Shown in pieces: positions 20,199 to 32,572 of a stretch of DNA of 64,000 nt. Both the position numbers and the translations under genes were made by a program. The stretch comes from Bradysia coprophila (lineage: Eukaryota > Arthropoda > Insecta > Diptera > Sciaridae): NCBI RefSeq assembly GCF_014529535.1, contig NW_023503608.1, forward strand, positions 9,722,501-9,786,500, read 5' to 3'. Positions within the stretch are counted from its first letter, which is position 1. Each line of letters opens with the position of its first letter. The notes beneath the pieces were generated by a model that made no database searches, was not told where the DNA came from, and saw only the letters and a list, made by a program, of their open reading frames with translations.

Positions 20199-20508
20199 TT
20201 ATCCAATAGTAACTCGTTCAGCATTATTGTTAGCATCGTCAACATAAACATTGATCCTATCCTCTCTATAATCCATGGTAACCATACTGTCCGGCTTTAA
20301 AATCCGATATGCAGGAACTCCTGCCTTTATAGCTTCCTCAGAAAACTGGAAAATTAGGTCGTTGTCAATGTCAACGTATGTGTTAGAATATCAACTTTTA
20401 TCCTCAATTCAATTTTACCTCATTTTCAGGATTTGTGACTTGTCCCCCAATCGGAATGATTGTCTTGCCAATAAGCTTACTTTCCCATTCTTGGATATTA
20501 ATAGACAT
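20199..20508 (-). CDS. Potato inhibitor I / eglin-type serine protease inhibitor
   Basis: Two exons (20508-20419 and 20345-20199; 73 bp intron with GT..AG) give 78 residues. The chain opens with a WESKLIGK motif near residue 8. It continues through an AxxVI-like alpha-helical part and ends in the family loop and strand, MVTMDYREDRINVYVDD followed by a C-terminal VTIG. By analogy with chymotrypsin inhibitor 2 and eglin c the scissile bond would be Met-Asp in VTM|DY, predicting inhibition of subtilisin- or chymotrypsin-like proteases. The family has no disulphides, and no Cys is present here. No signal peptide is encoded from this ATG, so the protein is either cytosolic or has an unseen upstream exon. 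Potato inhibitor I proteins are mainly plant, with scattered animal examples such as leech eglin; horizontal origin is possible. Confidence 0.85.
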
Positions 20509-21131
20509 ATTGAAACTGGAATATATTTTTTTTTAAATATTAAACTGTAACTCGCACAGACTCTACTATTATTCTCACTTGTTGCTCGCGACCAAAGTGA
20601 ATTGAGTTTGCACAAAACCTGGCTTTCGATGTGACTGATGGTGCTATAATGACTATGGAATGCAATGAACTTGTATTTCATATCACTAACTAATGGGTGT
20701 CGTTATCAGCAGTGGTTTTGTTATCTATAGCAGATACTTTTAATCATAATTCTTTGGTCTGGTTAGACTTACTAAACGATAATGTCGGTTGCATGTTGCG
20801 TATGTCGAAAACCATACTTTTCGTAAAATAAGTACTTTTCTCGACGGTACCAGCATATTCGGGAATCAGAGCGTGTTTCCCACAATCGATCCGAAGTGGA
20901 TTACAATTATTTAAAGCTGCTACTTCTACCAAAAAGCAAAAAAAACATAGCTAACGCCGACCCGTACGAAACACCTATTCGTATCAAAAGCCTTTAATGT
21001 GAAACTCTTCATTTCTCTTACTTCATTTTCTTCTCTGCTGAAAAACTATTCTTCCTTTTAAATCACTTACATTATCCACTCTTTGCCTTGTTATCATATA
21101 CAATTAAATTGCCGGAGGCAATATAGACAGC
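20509..21131. other. Region with one unresolved possible exon (about 20744-20950)
   Basis: On the minus strand a frame at about 20950-20757 reads LCFFCFLVEVAALNNCNPLR.. and ends at a good donor (A|GTAAGT). It could be an exon of a small secreted protein. Its phase does not fit the downstream protease inhibitor exon and no ATG is in frame, so I do not call a gene. Confidence 0.2.
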
Positions 21132-22088
21132 CCCGTACGAAGTCAAATTTCATAAATTCCTATTTAAACAGCTATATACCGCTATATTTACCTATATTTC
21201 ACTGTAAATAAACATTTCACAGAGGAATATGCTATTATATAGCTCTATATGCCTGTATATAGCTCAATATAGCTGTATATATAGATGTCCATATATGGAA
21301 TCCCTGAAACCCCTCACACTTAACACATTATTTCCATGTTAACAGAAACTCTCTAAGCATCATTTTTCCCACTTTATATCGTTTTACTAAAATCCAATAT
21401 GGCCGCCGGCAGCCATTTTGTTAGGAGACCGGAAATAGTACCGACGCTTTACATTCGTTAATACCTTTCAAACAAAAAAAAATTCATGAAATTCGGTAAA
21501 AATTTACTCGAGATATTGTCAAAATACACCACGTTCACTGTACTTCCGAGTAGCCAGATAAAAGCTCACTCCAAGAGACCTAGCTCACGCTCCGGAGAAC
21601 ATAATTTCATAAAAAAAATTGCTTGCCGCCCTGTGCCTGTTCCACACCAAGGGGTCTAACTCACGAGTCGGTCATCCGATTGCCATAAACGTTTTTTTTG
21701 TCGATCGGTATTGTAAATACCTTTTATTTGACGTATCACTTACAAGTTTAACGTTTAAATGTCCGGAGATATCTTCGAAAAACCGTAAAGCACTTATTGG
21801 GCCACAGCTCGGGAGGGGTCGATCCAAAATCACTCATCTTCGAACTTAGCCTGTCTTTTGACATTACCAAACGGGAAAAAAAAGAATTTTCAAAATCGGA
21901 TGCGTTTTACTCAAGTTATCGTGCAGACGGACAGACGGACAGACAGACGGACAGACAGACGGACATTTTTTTTTCGCGGATTTGGCATCTCTAGACAACC
22001 ACAATAGGTTTCCCCTTACTCAGGGAGTCCAATTCGACGTGTTACAAACGTATGCGTAAACCTATAAGACCCCAGTACTTCGTACGGG
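21132..22088. mobile_element. Repeat element with CCCGTACGAAGT inverted ends
   Basis: The 12-bp ends CCCGTACGAAGT (21132-21143) and ACTTCGTACGGG (22077-22088) are perfect inverted repeats about 957 bp apart. The inside has a run of TATA-rich near-repeats (21170-21290) and an (ACGGACAG)n-type microsatellite (21924-21963). The phrase CCCGTACGAA also appears just outside at about 20960. Short open frames inside show no known domain. A non-autonomous DNA element is inferred; no clear target duplication is seen. Confidence 0.55.
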
Positions 22089-25000
22089 TCTAAAAATTCT
22101 TGATTTAATGTTGCCTTCTCGATGTAATAATAGGGTTATTGGTTAACATTAGACAGCGGAAAATAGGACAACAATTCAATTTTGAACAAAATTTCTTGAT
22201 TATATCACTATGCTTGTCATATCCGTTCGTAAAAGTTAAGCACTAAAAGTTAACTTTGGAAGGTAATTTCTATCTGGACACGCGATTTTATATTTCCATT
22301 TATCTCACAATAAATTTGATTCATTAAACGTATTACTATAAATTTTCTGAATCTGCTACTTCTTTCGTTATGCATTAGATACCATTAGATTAGATCATGT
22401 ACTACAAGACTTTCAGAGCCTCGTCGACTAGTGCACAGGTTTAGTACAAACGAGGTTAAGATGCTTAACACGATAAATTACGCACACTGTACTGTACTGT
22501 ACAAATTGCAATCATTATACTCACACCACGCTTTCATCTGCATTGCCTCAACAGTTTGATATTTAATGACAACCTCCAAAACCAAAAGAAGTCTACGTCT
22601 CAACAATATCAACATATTTGTATGGCACGACCAACAGTCTAAACATTTCTGTTAACTTAAGACCACAGATTCACTCACACAATGTCGGAGATACACTTGT
22701 TTCATTTCTTGTGAAAAGTCCACGTTTACATCCACTCTACTCTACATAGAAAACAGATTCATTAAGCGAATACTGGGAATTTAACAGGAAAAGCCACCCA
22801 CCTAATCAACAACAATCAAACTAAATGATCCCATCTTTTAACACATTCCAAAAATAAGTAATGCCAGCGATTATTATTGTTAAACGTTGCGAAACGTGTC
22901 AAATGAATCAATACATCGTCACGTTATTAAAATGAATTGCAAAAACAAATGAATAAATTAGAATTTTAATTGATTCCGCTGGCAGAGAAAAATATTTATT
23001 CCGGAAAAAAAGAACTTTTTCGTCATCGTCATCGTCAACATGGTTGTCAACACCTCCATCCGTTCCGTTTAAACAATGTTCGTGCTAGCATATTATCCTT
23101 ATGTTTTGATATTTTCTACAATAAGTGTCTAATGTCCATAATATTTATGTTGTTTAGACAATCGTTTATGCGTACATTATTAGTCTCGCCATTAGAAGGG
23201 GCTAGTTATGTCATTCCAATCTTTTCATTCGTAAAGATTCCTTTTCTCGTCAAAATGGCTAAATGCTCAGCGAGAATTAGCAATATCACTGACAATCCTA
23301 AGTGCGTCCTATAATCTTGACAACTCTGAGAGTCACAAACTAACTGAAATCACTGGTAGTGTCACTGGGTCAATTTCAAAAAGTTACAACTTTTTCCTTT
23401 TAAGCTTTTTCTATTTATAATCTTTAAGCAGAAAAGGCTAACATCTTCACTAACATGAAAATGGATTATACAAACCATAAAAGCGATTGAGGATTAAACC
23501 TTTTGACATAAACATAAGAGTAGAAGAAATACGGAAATGGTCGAGTAAAAAATAAAAATGAATTTCTGCATTTTAGTTCATTTTTTAACACATTGAAATT
23601 AATTTTGACTTGCCATTTTTCGGCAGCCTGGACTTTACTTAAATATCCTGATGGTACTCGAATAAAAGTTTTACATTTGAGCCTTTAACGACTAATTATC
23701 TATTATCGACAGCAATAGCAGAAATTACGCGATGATCTTTGACAAATCTTCCTATATACGGAAGTGGAAGTTAACACGAACGAAGTACAAGATTCCTTAT
23801 AAAACACTATGCAATATTCTGAACAAAAGAAACGAAATAAGCACGATTGCCATCGGTCCCGACCGTTATTACAAATAATATCAATTGAATTCTTGAACCT
23901 TTTGAGTTCATCTTGCATCTACTAGAGTAAGGGAGATGACTTTTAAAAGGTCATTGCAATAGCGTGTAAAGTCACAAAAGTAAGACGATGGAATAATGTA
24001 ACGTGAAAAAGTATGCAAACACGTAATAGCGGAAGACATGAATTTGGACACACTACTTCCGGACACTATTTTCTCTTTAGTTGAAATTTTTAATCAAAAT
24101 TGTCAGTCATATATCAGAATATCTTGTTGGGGATATGAATTGTAATATTGAATTTGATGATTAGAATTGTAAAAATTGTAATTTAAATCTGTAGCCACGG
24201 AGTGAGGAGTGTTCCAATACATCTCAAAAGCGTTCTGTTCTAAACTCGTGTGCAACATTGTTTTATGCGACAAGCCTTCTGATAAAAATTGCCCAATTCA
24301 AGTAACTGAACAAACATATTAGTACACTTCCCCTCAATCCATGTAATTATGAGAGAAAAATAAATGAACAATGAACTTGAAATAAAAACCAAAAATCGTT
24401 CGCATTTCCCGATCGCTTTCCATGTTATTTTCTTTTCATTTCGTTTTCTGCTTTAATTCGTGTATCTAATAATTAACAAGCTAGCGTCATTTTTTATCAC
24501 ACTATTTCACTCATGTGTAACCTAAACATTAGTATACGGGAGAGTGTTAGAAATGAATACTTCTACTATAGACACTGTTGATTCGCTTTTTCCATTCTTT
24601 TTGGATGGGTGAAACATTGTCAGTGTTCGACCACTTAGTCGCTGGATAACCGTTGTACGATACGGGTTTAGTTTGAAAAATAAATAAATTAGAAGACAGA
24701 CAGACAAACAAAACAAAAAAAAATTGAAAGAAAATTTGCTTGGAGAAAATAAATAATTGTCCGATAATCAATTTACTTGCAAACACAAATAATTTTTTTA
24801 GTGAATTCGACTGATCTTTTATTTCTTGCAAGTGTAAAGAAAACAGTGAAAATCAGATTCATCGCAGAAAATACGCCATACGGAATACGGGCGATCTATC
24901 ATCACTTTACCGTTAATAATTTAGTGAGTAGCAAATTCTAATATTTTTAGACAATTTCCTCTTTGGAGTAGCACAGCAATTACTACTCGTGTTAAAATGA

Positions 25001-25285
25001 AACTTCAACCATTTTTTGCTTTAAAGAAGCTTTGAGTTTCCTTCAGATCAATCCTTCAGAACTCGGAACGAATTGAATTTTGACAATTCTTTTAATTTTA
25101 ATTTTTATAAAATAAACTACACAAACAGTTCGTGATGCATACACTTTCTGTGTAATAAAAAATGTTAGATCACTCAACGAGGTATACTGTAAATTTCAGT
25201 CGTTGAATTAATTTAAGATTTTACGTGTTACGGCATGTTTCATTTTCATTTACATTGCCTAATCACGTAAAGCATTGTAATTACT

Positions 25286-25362
25286 AGGTTCCAAGTTGTT
25301 ATTTGACTCCCCTTCGGGTCGGGCTGTAACACCCCACTTTTCAAATACACAACTTGGAACCT
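25286..25362. repeat. Small inverted-repeat element, 77 bp
   Basis: The arms AGGTTCCAAGTTGT (25286-25299) and ACAACTTGGAACCT (25349-25362) are exact inverse copies around a GC-richer core. It could be a short MITE or a hairpin-forming site. No target duplication is obvious. Confidence 0.5.
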
Positions 25363-27230
25363 CGGAAGTAATATACTATTAAAGCATTTTCATTCTTGTA
25401 CCACCTAATCTCTTACAAACGGCCATTGTAGTCATTAAAACTGTTACTTCATTTCTTCTAAAAAATTTCAAGTGTTAGAATTTGGTTTGAAGAAAAAATC
25501 TAGTACTTCATTAGTTTTACCATTCATTTTTACATATAAGAGAACATCAGACGGATTTTATCGGTTGTTTATGTCGTCGTGAATAATTTTACCTCAATTG
25601 CATCAAATGAATGCACATGCCGAGAATGGCGTTGCTATCCGAAAATAGCTTCAGTTTTTTTCGAAATAAATAATTCAGTTAAATAATTGGTAGACTATAT
25701 GCGAGCCGCGACATTTTAATGTCCAGATTGACATAATTTATTTCGAATATTCACATGTGCTCACTCGTCGTGCTTGAGTAGTTTTCGTGCATAATTCATC
25801 TGTTATTCTGCTGAGAATTACCAGAAAATTGGACTCTGCTTGTAAATCGGACATAACTTTATCGACTGATAAATTAGTTTTTACTCAATCTTTTTTTCAA
25901 GAATTATTTTACTTCATAAGTTTTAACATAAGTTTTACCATTAGTTTTACCATAAGTTTTTCTACATCAGAAGAAAATCAAGAACTCATCTCATATTTTG
26001 TCGTCGCTGTGATCAACATATGATAATTGTCTTCGACTATAAAAAGTTAACATCTGATGTCTCAATAACCGAAATTCAATCGTTATCAGTATCTTGATGA
26101 TGCAATATGATTTCGATTTCTCTATTAACTCCAAATTATCAGGAATCATATTAACAACAGCTTTGTCCACAATTACTTATCTCACATCGTAGGAGTAATT
26201 AAAATATGAAGGGTTTCAGTAGAGTTTGTGCAATATATTTTGGAGGGTTCGATATTGTTCTGTGAAATTTAGTCAATAATATTTACCATTATGTTGTCAA
26301 TTTAATGAGGAACAAGGATGAAAGGAATTTCTGAAGGTAACAGAAGTCATGTATTATAATAATTTCTTAAAATTCTGCTATTACTAATCTCGTCGGCATG
26401 CCTGGAATTGTTTTGCAAAGCTGTGGGTGATTTTTAAATTCCAATAGTTTTTTGAGATAAATATTTTTCCACCGCATAAAACAATCATCACTCAACAGCA
26501 TCAGTTTTTATAAAAATAAAATTCTTAGTCTCGAAACATAAAAAAACACGAAATATTGCGTCGAATTATACAGTTTTTTCACCTTACTTTTATGATGGAC
26601 GTTCGCATTAGATGATGAGTAGATATTTCTTTTTACTAAAAACAAATTCCATATTTTATCCCGAGAATTTCAAATAAATCAAGAAACAATTTTCCTGCTG
26701 ATTACATTAAATAGGTAAGCTGACTCAAGTACACTTGCATTTTTACAGGACACTAAGTAGAAAATTGACGATGACTCCAATTACTCAATGACATTGACCG
26801 CAGTTTTAACATTGTATTGCCACCACAAAAGATCCATCGTTACTTTTTCTTGATTTTAAACGCCCATTATATGTTGTAATGACTTCTTTCATTGCATAAA
26901 AACTGTTGTTGTTTTGCTGTTTTTTACTCAACTAGAACTAATGTTGATCGGTGAACTATAATTATAGATTTTTCTTTCCTTTGCGATGGTTAAATAGACT
27001 ATAGCCACAAGTAGGACCAATTTCTGATTGAAGTTCTTAAATATACTTGAAATTTCTTCAAATTCTTAAAACGGCAGGCAGGTGTATTAGGGCATTCTAC
27101 CTTAAAGAGCCTACGGTAAGGGAATAAATAGAACCAGACATAATCCTATCCACTTACATTTACCCGATGGTGTTTACCCACATTTAACTACATTCAACTA
27201 ACCGAGTATTCACCATGATATACCGTGTAG

Positions 27231-27434
27231 CCACGGCAGAGTAAAATAAACCAGGCAGGAGCGGTTCATTTTCGAAACGTCAAATAAGGGACCTAATACA
27301 CTGTATGAAAATGAACTCAAATGAACACTGACATAAATTGAAAAATTTTATTCGCAAAATATCAAGGGCTACTAGATTATTCAGGTCCCTAGTCAAACGA
27401 GCGCTCCTGCCTGGTTAACTTTACTCTGTCGTGG
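27231..27434. mobile_element. MITE of about 204 bp with 33-bp inverted ends
   Basis: The left end CCACGGCAGAGTAAAATAAA.. and the inverse of the right end CCACGACAGAGTAAAGTTAA.. match at about 30 of 33 positions. The core is not coding. The target duplication is not certain (TAG on the left, TCTAG on the right). Confidence 0.65.
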
Positions 27435-30400
27435 TCTAGCAAAATCGGATAAAACGTTGTTTGAGTTTGGCTCTCTTCTGTGAAGCGAATGTAGATACAA
27501 TTCGTATCCAATCGGTGTCTTCCCTTTCAAGACAAATATAGAAATGCCCTCTAGTCATTGCACTATTTTTAATTCTCAGTTTGAAAGGCGTTCATTTTGC
27601 ATTTGCTTATCAGTTTATTCAGAAACCCACTCAAAATTAGGCAATTAGTGGGCGATAATTGTTGAATGCTTTAACATTAACACCTGACCTAACCGAGACT
27701 AAATTTAGGGTTGCCATTTCGTTACTTTTATACTCATCAAATTGGTAATAAATTACATGAAAACAGTAGTAAAGGAATTATTTTTAACGCTCAACCATAA
27801 ACTAATAACGTTCGTTTATTAACATCAAACACTACGTCCGCTTCAAAACTATTTTAAGAAATTCTTACGTCTATTTTATCTATCATCGACGGCGATGAGC
27901 TGTACCTAATTTAGTGTTATGAAGATCTATAGATGTTAAAACTAGTAAAGTTCAAGATTTTGTATCAATCTGTTGAGATTCTTCGATCGATGGAAGTAAA
28001 AGACTCATTAGCTATTACCGGTCTACTTTGAAAATGCTCGTATTTCTTCCTTATTGAATCACATTAAAATTTACATCAAACAACCTTCTGGAAATTGAAA
28101 AATGGCAGTCCTATCTGAATTAATGCAAAGCACGCATTTTAATATTGTGTTATCGAACGCATGAACGACTTGTTGTTTATCCAATACATATGTTTTCATA
28201 TAAATAAATACAGACAATATTGCTACTAAAATAATGTTGACGGTTAATAAACAAACCCATCCTTGAATTGAACGTTGAGACCGACGATGATTGATTAGGG
28301 GTTGAGTGAATATATTTTTACAACAGTTAACCACGCAAGAACGAAATGAATCGTGAAATGCTATCGAAAAACAATTTGATTATATTGCTAGGCAATTAAA
28401 ATTTATATTAATTCACTTGTAACAACACTCCACGCAAATTAGTCAATCCGGCTAAGTTACAATTTATCGATACTTGACTTTAACTCCTATAAAGTGCAAC
28501 ATTTTAGAGATGTGTACCTTATTATCTTATCAACACTACCAAAACTGTAACCTTTGATTATTAAAAAATTTGCGACTGCTGTCTAATTTTGGATGGTAAT
28601 CCACAAAACACCGAAATAAAAGGGAGTTCCTAATCGCCGTCCTGCAGTAAAACCGTCATAAATGAAAATTCGCAGAAACCGTTTACAACTCCTAACTTTA
28701 TGTTTTTCCATGCTGCTTTGAGCATACCACGTCCACGTGATTATTATTTACATTATTACTCATGTCGACGTAGAAATATAATTCAAAATAATTTTATCGA
28801 TTGCACAATCCATTTCGCATTAAATACAAACGAAATTTGATGGAAAATTGTTCTCTTTAGCGTGATTAGCATGGGCCCATGGGATCAATGGGTTCAATTA
28901 CAATAATTTTCATTTATTTAATTTAATTAGGGAAAAACATTGAGTTAGGTAAATACTAAAGGTAAACATAATTTCGTTGAACATCATTTCCATTTCGTAC
29001 TTGCTAGGAAATTAAATTGGATTTCTGACGAAATGTAATAGTTTCAGGATCTAGTATTAGTGTGTAGGTAGCCACACATTTAAATAGATATTTCTCGAAC
29101 ACTTTATTCATGGCAAAATTTGGTTACATACGATAAAATGTGGAAGATACTGTACTTAAATTATGTGTCAAAACGATGCATTAAGCGATTTATGGGCTCT
29201 GGTCTCTGGTTTATATTATGTTTAATTTAACAGACATTCCGATGACCTCACAAAAATTAGTACAGTCGGAGAAAAATAAGTTTCGATATATTCAACAATT
29301 ACAATCAATTCATTCCACAATCCACATGCATGACCAATGTCAATGGGGGACTGAAGTTTCAATAATTTCGATAGACAACATTATTCTAAGCAAAAAATTA
29401 TTCTACACTATCGTAAAATTATAAACATTTATATTTTTAATTAATTGTTTTCTGATTTTCAAAGATCAGTCAAACATAAAAAAGACTATACGTCTCTATA
29501 TGCCTCTCTTTTCTTCTCATGTCATTTTTTCTTAATTCTCTCACGAAAAAGGTATGCTTTTGGGTTGAATTTGGGTCGTAGTCGTAATTGAAATATAAAT
29601 TAAAAGTAAAAAACTTGAAATTTCGGCAATAGTGTAGAACAATTTTTTGTTTACAATAACATTCTTAATCTAAATACAAAAAATGTCAAAAGTTCAATGT
29701 CCCATTGCGTCTGTATTACAAAGTTATTATCGAATGTGGAGTGAATAACATTGATTGGTTTGTACTCCTCGAACCTTATTCTAACTGTAGAAAATAAACA
29801 AAATTTCGAGTGAACCAAATAAAATTTCGTGAACTGGAAGACTTGCTCGTATTGCCAGTTTGTTTCCGAGCAATTAAAATATCGCCTTTCCACACTACAT
29901 CATAGGTCAAAATTTTAATTAATTTTCAATCTATTCGGTTACTATCTTGCGCTGCGGTAGTATATTTGCTGCGGACAGCGAGGATACTCGTTCAGTATTC
30001 ATTCCGTTAGTGCGCACTGAATTTTTATTATTATTATTATATCAGAGAACGTATGGTAAATAATAATTACTTTCCATCTATAGTTTACCCTTTGACGATA
30101 TTGCCATTGATGTGAAGGTGATTTCTCGAATTATTGCACAACATTGCATCACAAATGTTGTATAACGCACAGCTTAGCTTAGCATATCTATGAGTAATTA
30201 CGATTTGAATATCATTTAAATTAAAAACGAAAGATACAGTCATTCACAGTATAGATAACGACCTGATCCATTTCCATTATGTGTGAGTATACTATTAATT
30301 CTAGATTCTATAATTTTAACAATTATTTACGTCTCTAATGTCTACAGATATCTTTATTTGGTTAAGTTGCGATTTAAACAGAAAGTTCTTGAACAATATT

Positions 30401-31653
30401 TTTCATTGGCAACATTTATCCTTCCTTCCGTCAACATCGCGTATATCATGTGATAAGATATGTGCTATTTTCGTGTTTCAAAAGGAAAGTCAAGTACAAC
30501 TGAGTCAACTGATTGTTGTTTTACTGTATAATTTTAACCGTTATTACATTCATCATTCGGTACTTCTGTGATTCATGAACCGTGAGATATAGCAGGGCCT
30601 ATTTATGTTTCGTTGACTTGAACTTTGGCGAATTTTCCGGAAAATTTGTTCCGAGAAATTCGATAAAATTTATAGGAGATTTTGAGATCGATCGTTGGAT
30701 GATGTAAATCTTCATATTTTACATCCTTAAGTAAATGGATTTTCATATATTTATTTAAGCACCGGTAAAAGAGACGATTGTGAAAATAAGAACCCAACTC
30801 CTGGTATGTATGGCATCGAGTGCAAAGTACTGTATTAGTATTAGGCTCTAGATGTGTAATTATGACACCGACGCGATTCCTTAAAATCATTAAATCTTGT
30901 TTTGTTGCTAATTTGTTTCTCCTTGGGCTTTCTTCTTTACCCTACCCTACATGTTATGAAACTAGCTATTTGCTGTTTTGTCGTCGTTTCTTTGCTGGCT
31001 TATTTTTTTGAATTAATTTTCAGAGCTCTCTGTTCTGGCTGTTCTTCGTTGAAATGGGAAGTTTCCAAACATTCATGTAGAAAAAAAATATTAGTCGAGA
31101 ACTGTGTAAGCAGAAAACATTTATTCATGCCCTGCACAATCAGAGATCTGAAGCGTTCAAACAATTTGTGTGGAAATTAAATAAAAACTTAATATCTGTA
31201 TAATGGTTTACGGAATCCGTAATACGGATGCTTAGCGTTTCGTTGCCGTTTTAACTTAAATGAAGAACAAACTATATTTAAAAAAAAAATATATTTCCTA
31301 TGCTCCAGGTGTTTTACAATAATTTTCACTTTGTTTCGTTTTAGAAAAGCTTTACATACCACGGTAATTAACACATTGTCAAAAATGAAATGTTCGGTCA
31401 CACCGGAACCAACACTCATTACGGTTGGCTCAGACTTACCGGATATGGTTAAGCCAACAACAGCACAACGCAATAAGGTATGGTTTTGGTTAAGTTCATC
31501 CTAAATAACCACTTTGTTCATATCTCGGAAAGCAGGAAGTATTACGTTAAATCAACTTGTTCAACAGTTTCAAATGTTAATTATCTGTCGAAGCTATAAC
31601 CAGTCATAAAGTCATGTCGAAAAAACATTAGCATGACGTGATTCGGAATATAT

Positions 31654-32281
31654 CCTGTTACAGACGGCAAGCATATGACCAGTATTATTATCGAGTCTAT
31701 TACTCCCATCAATAAAAGTATTTTTAACCGGTTGATTTCAAATCTTGTACTTCAATTTTTTTAACATGCATTTTACTATATAAAGGACCCAGAGTTTGTC
31801 ATTACTTTTGTCGTCGTTAAGTACAAAGTATATAAACACTGCGGTACGTCCCTCAGGGAATAGCAAGAAAAACGTATCCTGACTTTCAGGTGAATATAAG
31901 ATTTATAATGTTGCATCTGTGGTGTTTGGTGTAATAATGTTGTCAGAACTGCGTTGTTCAGTATAAAATTTTCTGTGTTGAGTATTGAGATGCAACCGAA
32001 CAAAGTGAATTTTACTCCATTTCACTTGTTTCCAACGCTATGAAAATTATATTCACCCGAAAGTGGAGATCCGCATGTACCTTCAGTGTTTATATACGTT
32101 ATATACTTTGGTTAAGTATGGTTTCCCTTCAACAAAAAGTACTCCGTGTGAGAGCCGTGAGCAATAACAAAGCAATAATTGAAAAAACTCAATTTTGGCT
32201 CTCACACTGAGTACTTTTTCGGTAAGTGGAAATCAAGCTTTATCGATAACCGATAAGAGATGAATAGCCGTATTTGACAGG
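31654..32281. repeat. Second CCTGTTACAGACGG element, split by nested inverted repeats
   Basis: It begins CCTGTTACAGACGGCAAGC like the copy at 19501, breaks at about 31819, and resumes at about 32241 with CGATAAGAGATGAATAGCCGTATTTGACAGG. ATAT flanks both outer ends. The insert holds a pair of inverted arms (about 31819-31842 and 32088-32120; shared TATATAAACACTG) and then a second pair, AAAAAGTACTC and GAGTACTTTTT at 32134-32219, with GTGTGAGAGCC inside. This is a nest of at least three elements. Confidence 0.65.
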
Positions 32282-32401
32282 ATATTGATTGAAAAGTTGA
32301 AGTGAGTTCGAAAATGAAAAACTTTCGCTTGACGACATTAGTGAACAATTCTAAATTTTGCATTTTTACATACCCTACTCTTTCATTTATAGACCTGGAC
32401 A

Positions 32402-32572
32402 ATGCCGAAGTTTAAGCTACCTCGAGCAGCAACAGCGTTTATAACAACAGTTGACAGAGACAAAACTAATCAGTCAATCGACAATGGTGAACTGCAAGCG
32501 ATTTTGTCTCAGCAACAGATGAACAATGTGGGAATTTGCCTGTTACGGGATAGTCCGTTTCGAATACTTAGG
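32402..32572 (+). other. TrpA1: Candidate alternative first coding exon A of TRPA1
   Basis: ATG at 32402 opens a 57-codon frame starting MPKFKLPRAATAF and ending SPFRILR at a strong donor (AGG|GTAAGC). Phase 0 matches the AAEAGNLEDF exon at 51084. A splice acceptor (tttatag) lies 7 bp upstream of the ATG, so a 5' UTR exon may precede it. The implied intron to 51084 is 18.5 kb. Assignment to TRPA1 is by phase, strand and fit of the joined sequence. Confidence 0.6.

Larger units (their letters stand above)
22089..32394. other. Gene-poor 10 kb with small repeats
   Basis: I find no splice-consistent coding chain. Open frames at 22970-23314 (plus) and 28071-28334 (minus, one predicted membrane segment) are not supported by an ATG context, a motif or partners. 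Repeats within it are listed separately. Degenerate copies of the CATCTGTTATCGACAGCG family occur near 23700, 25795-25950 and 27880-28010. Confidence 0.5.

Noticed and set aside
20744-20950. Possible signal-peptide exon for the protease inhibitor
   Set aside because: Its donor is phase 1 while the inhibitor exon would need two bases from an upstream exon; the phases do not match.
22970-23314. 114-residue plus-strand open frame
   Set aside because: Low-complexity start (RHRHRQHG), no motif, no splice partner; most likely chance.
28071-28334. Minus-strand frame with one membrane-like segment
   Set aside because: No ATG start, stop shortly upstream, and no in-phase neighbouring exon found.
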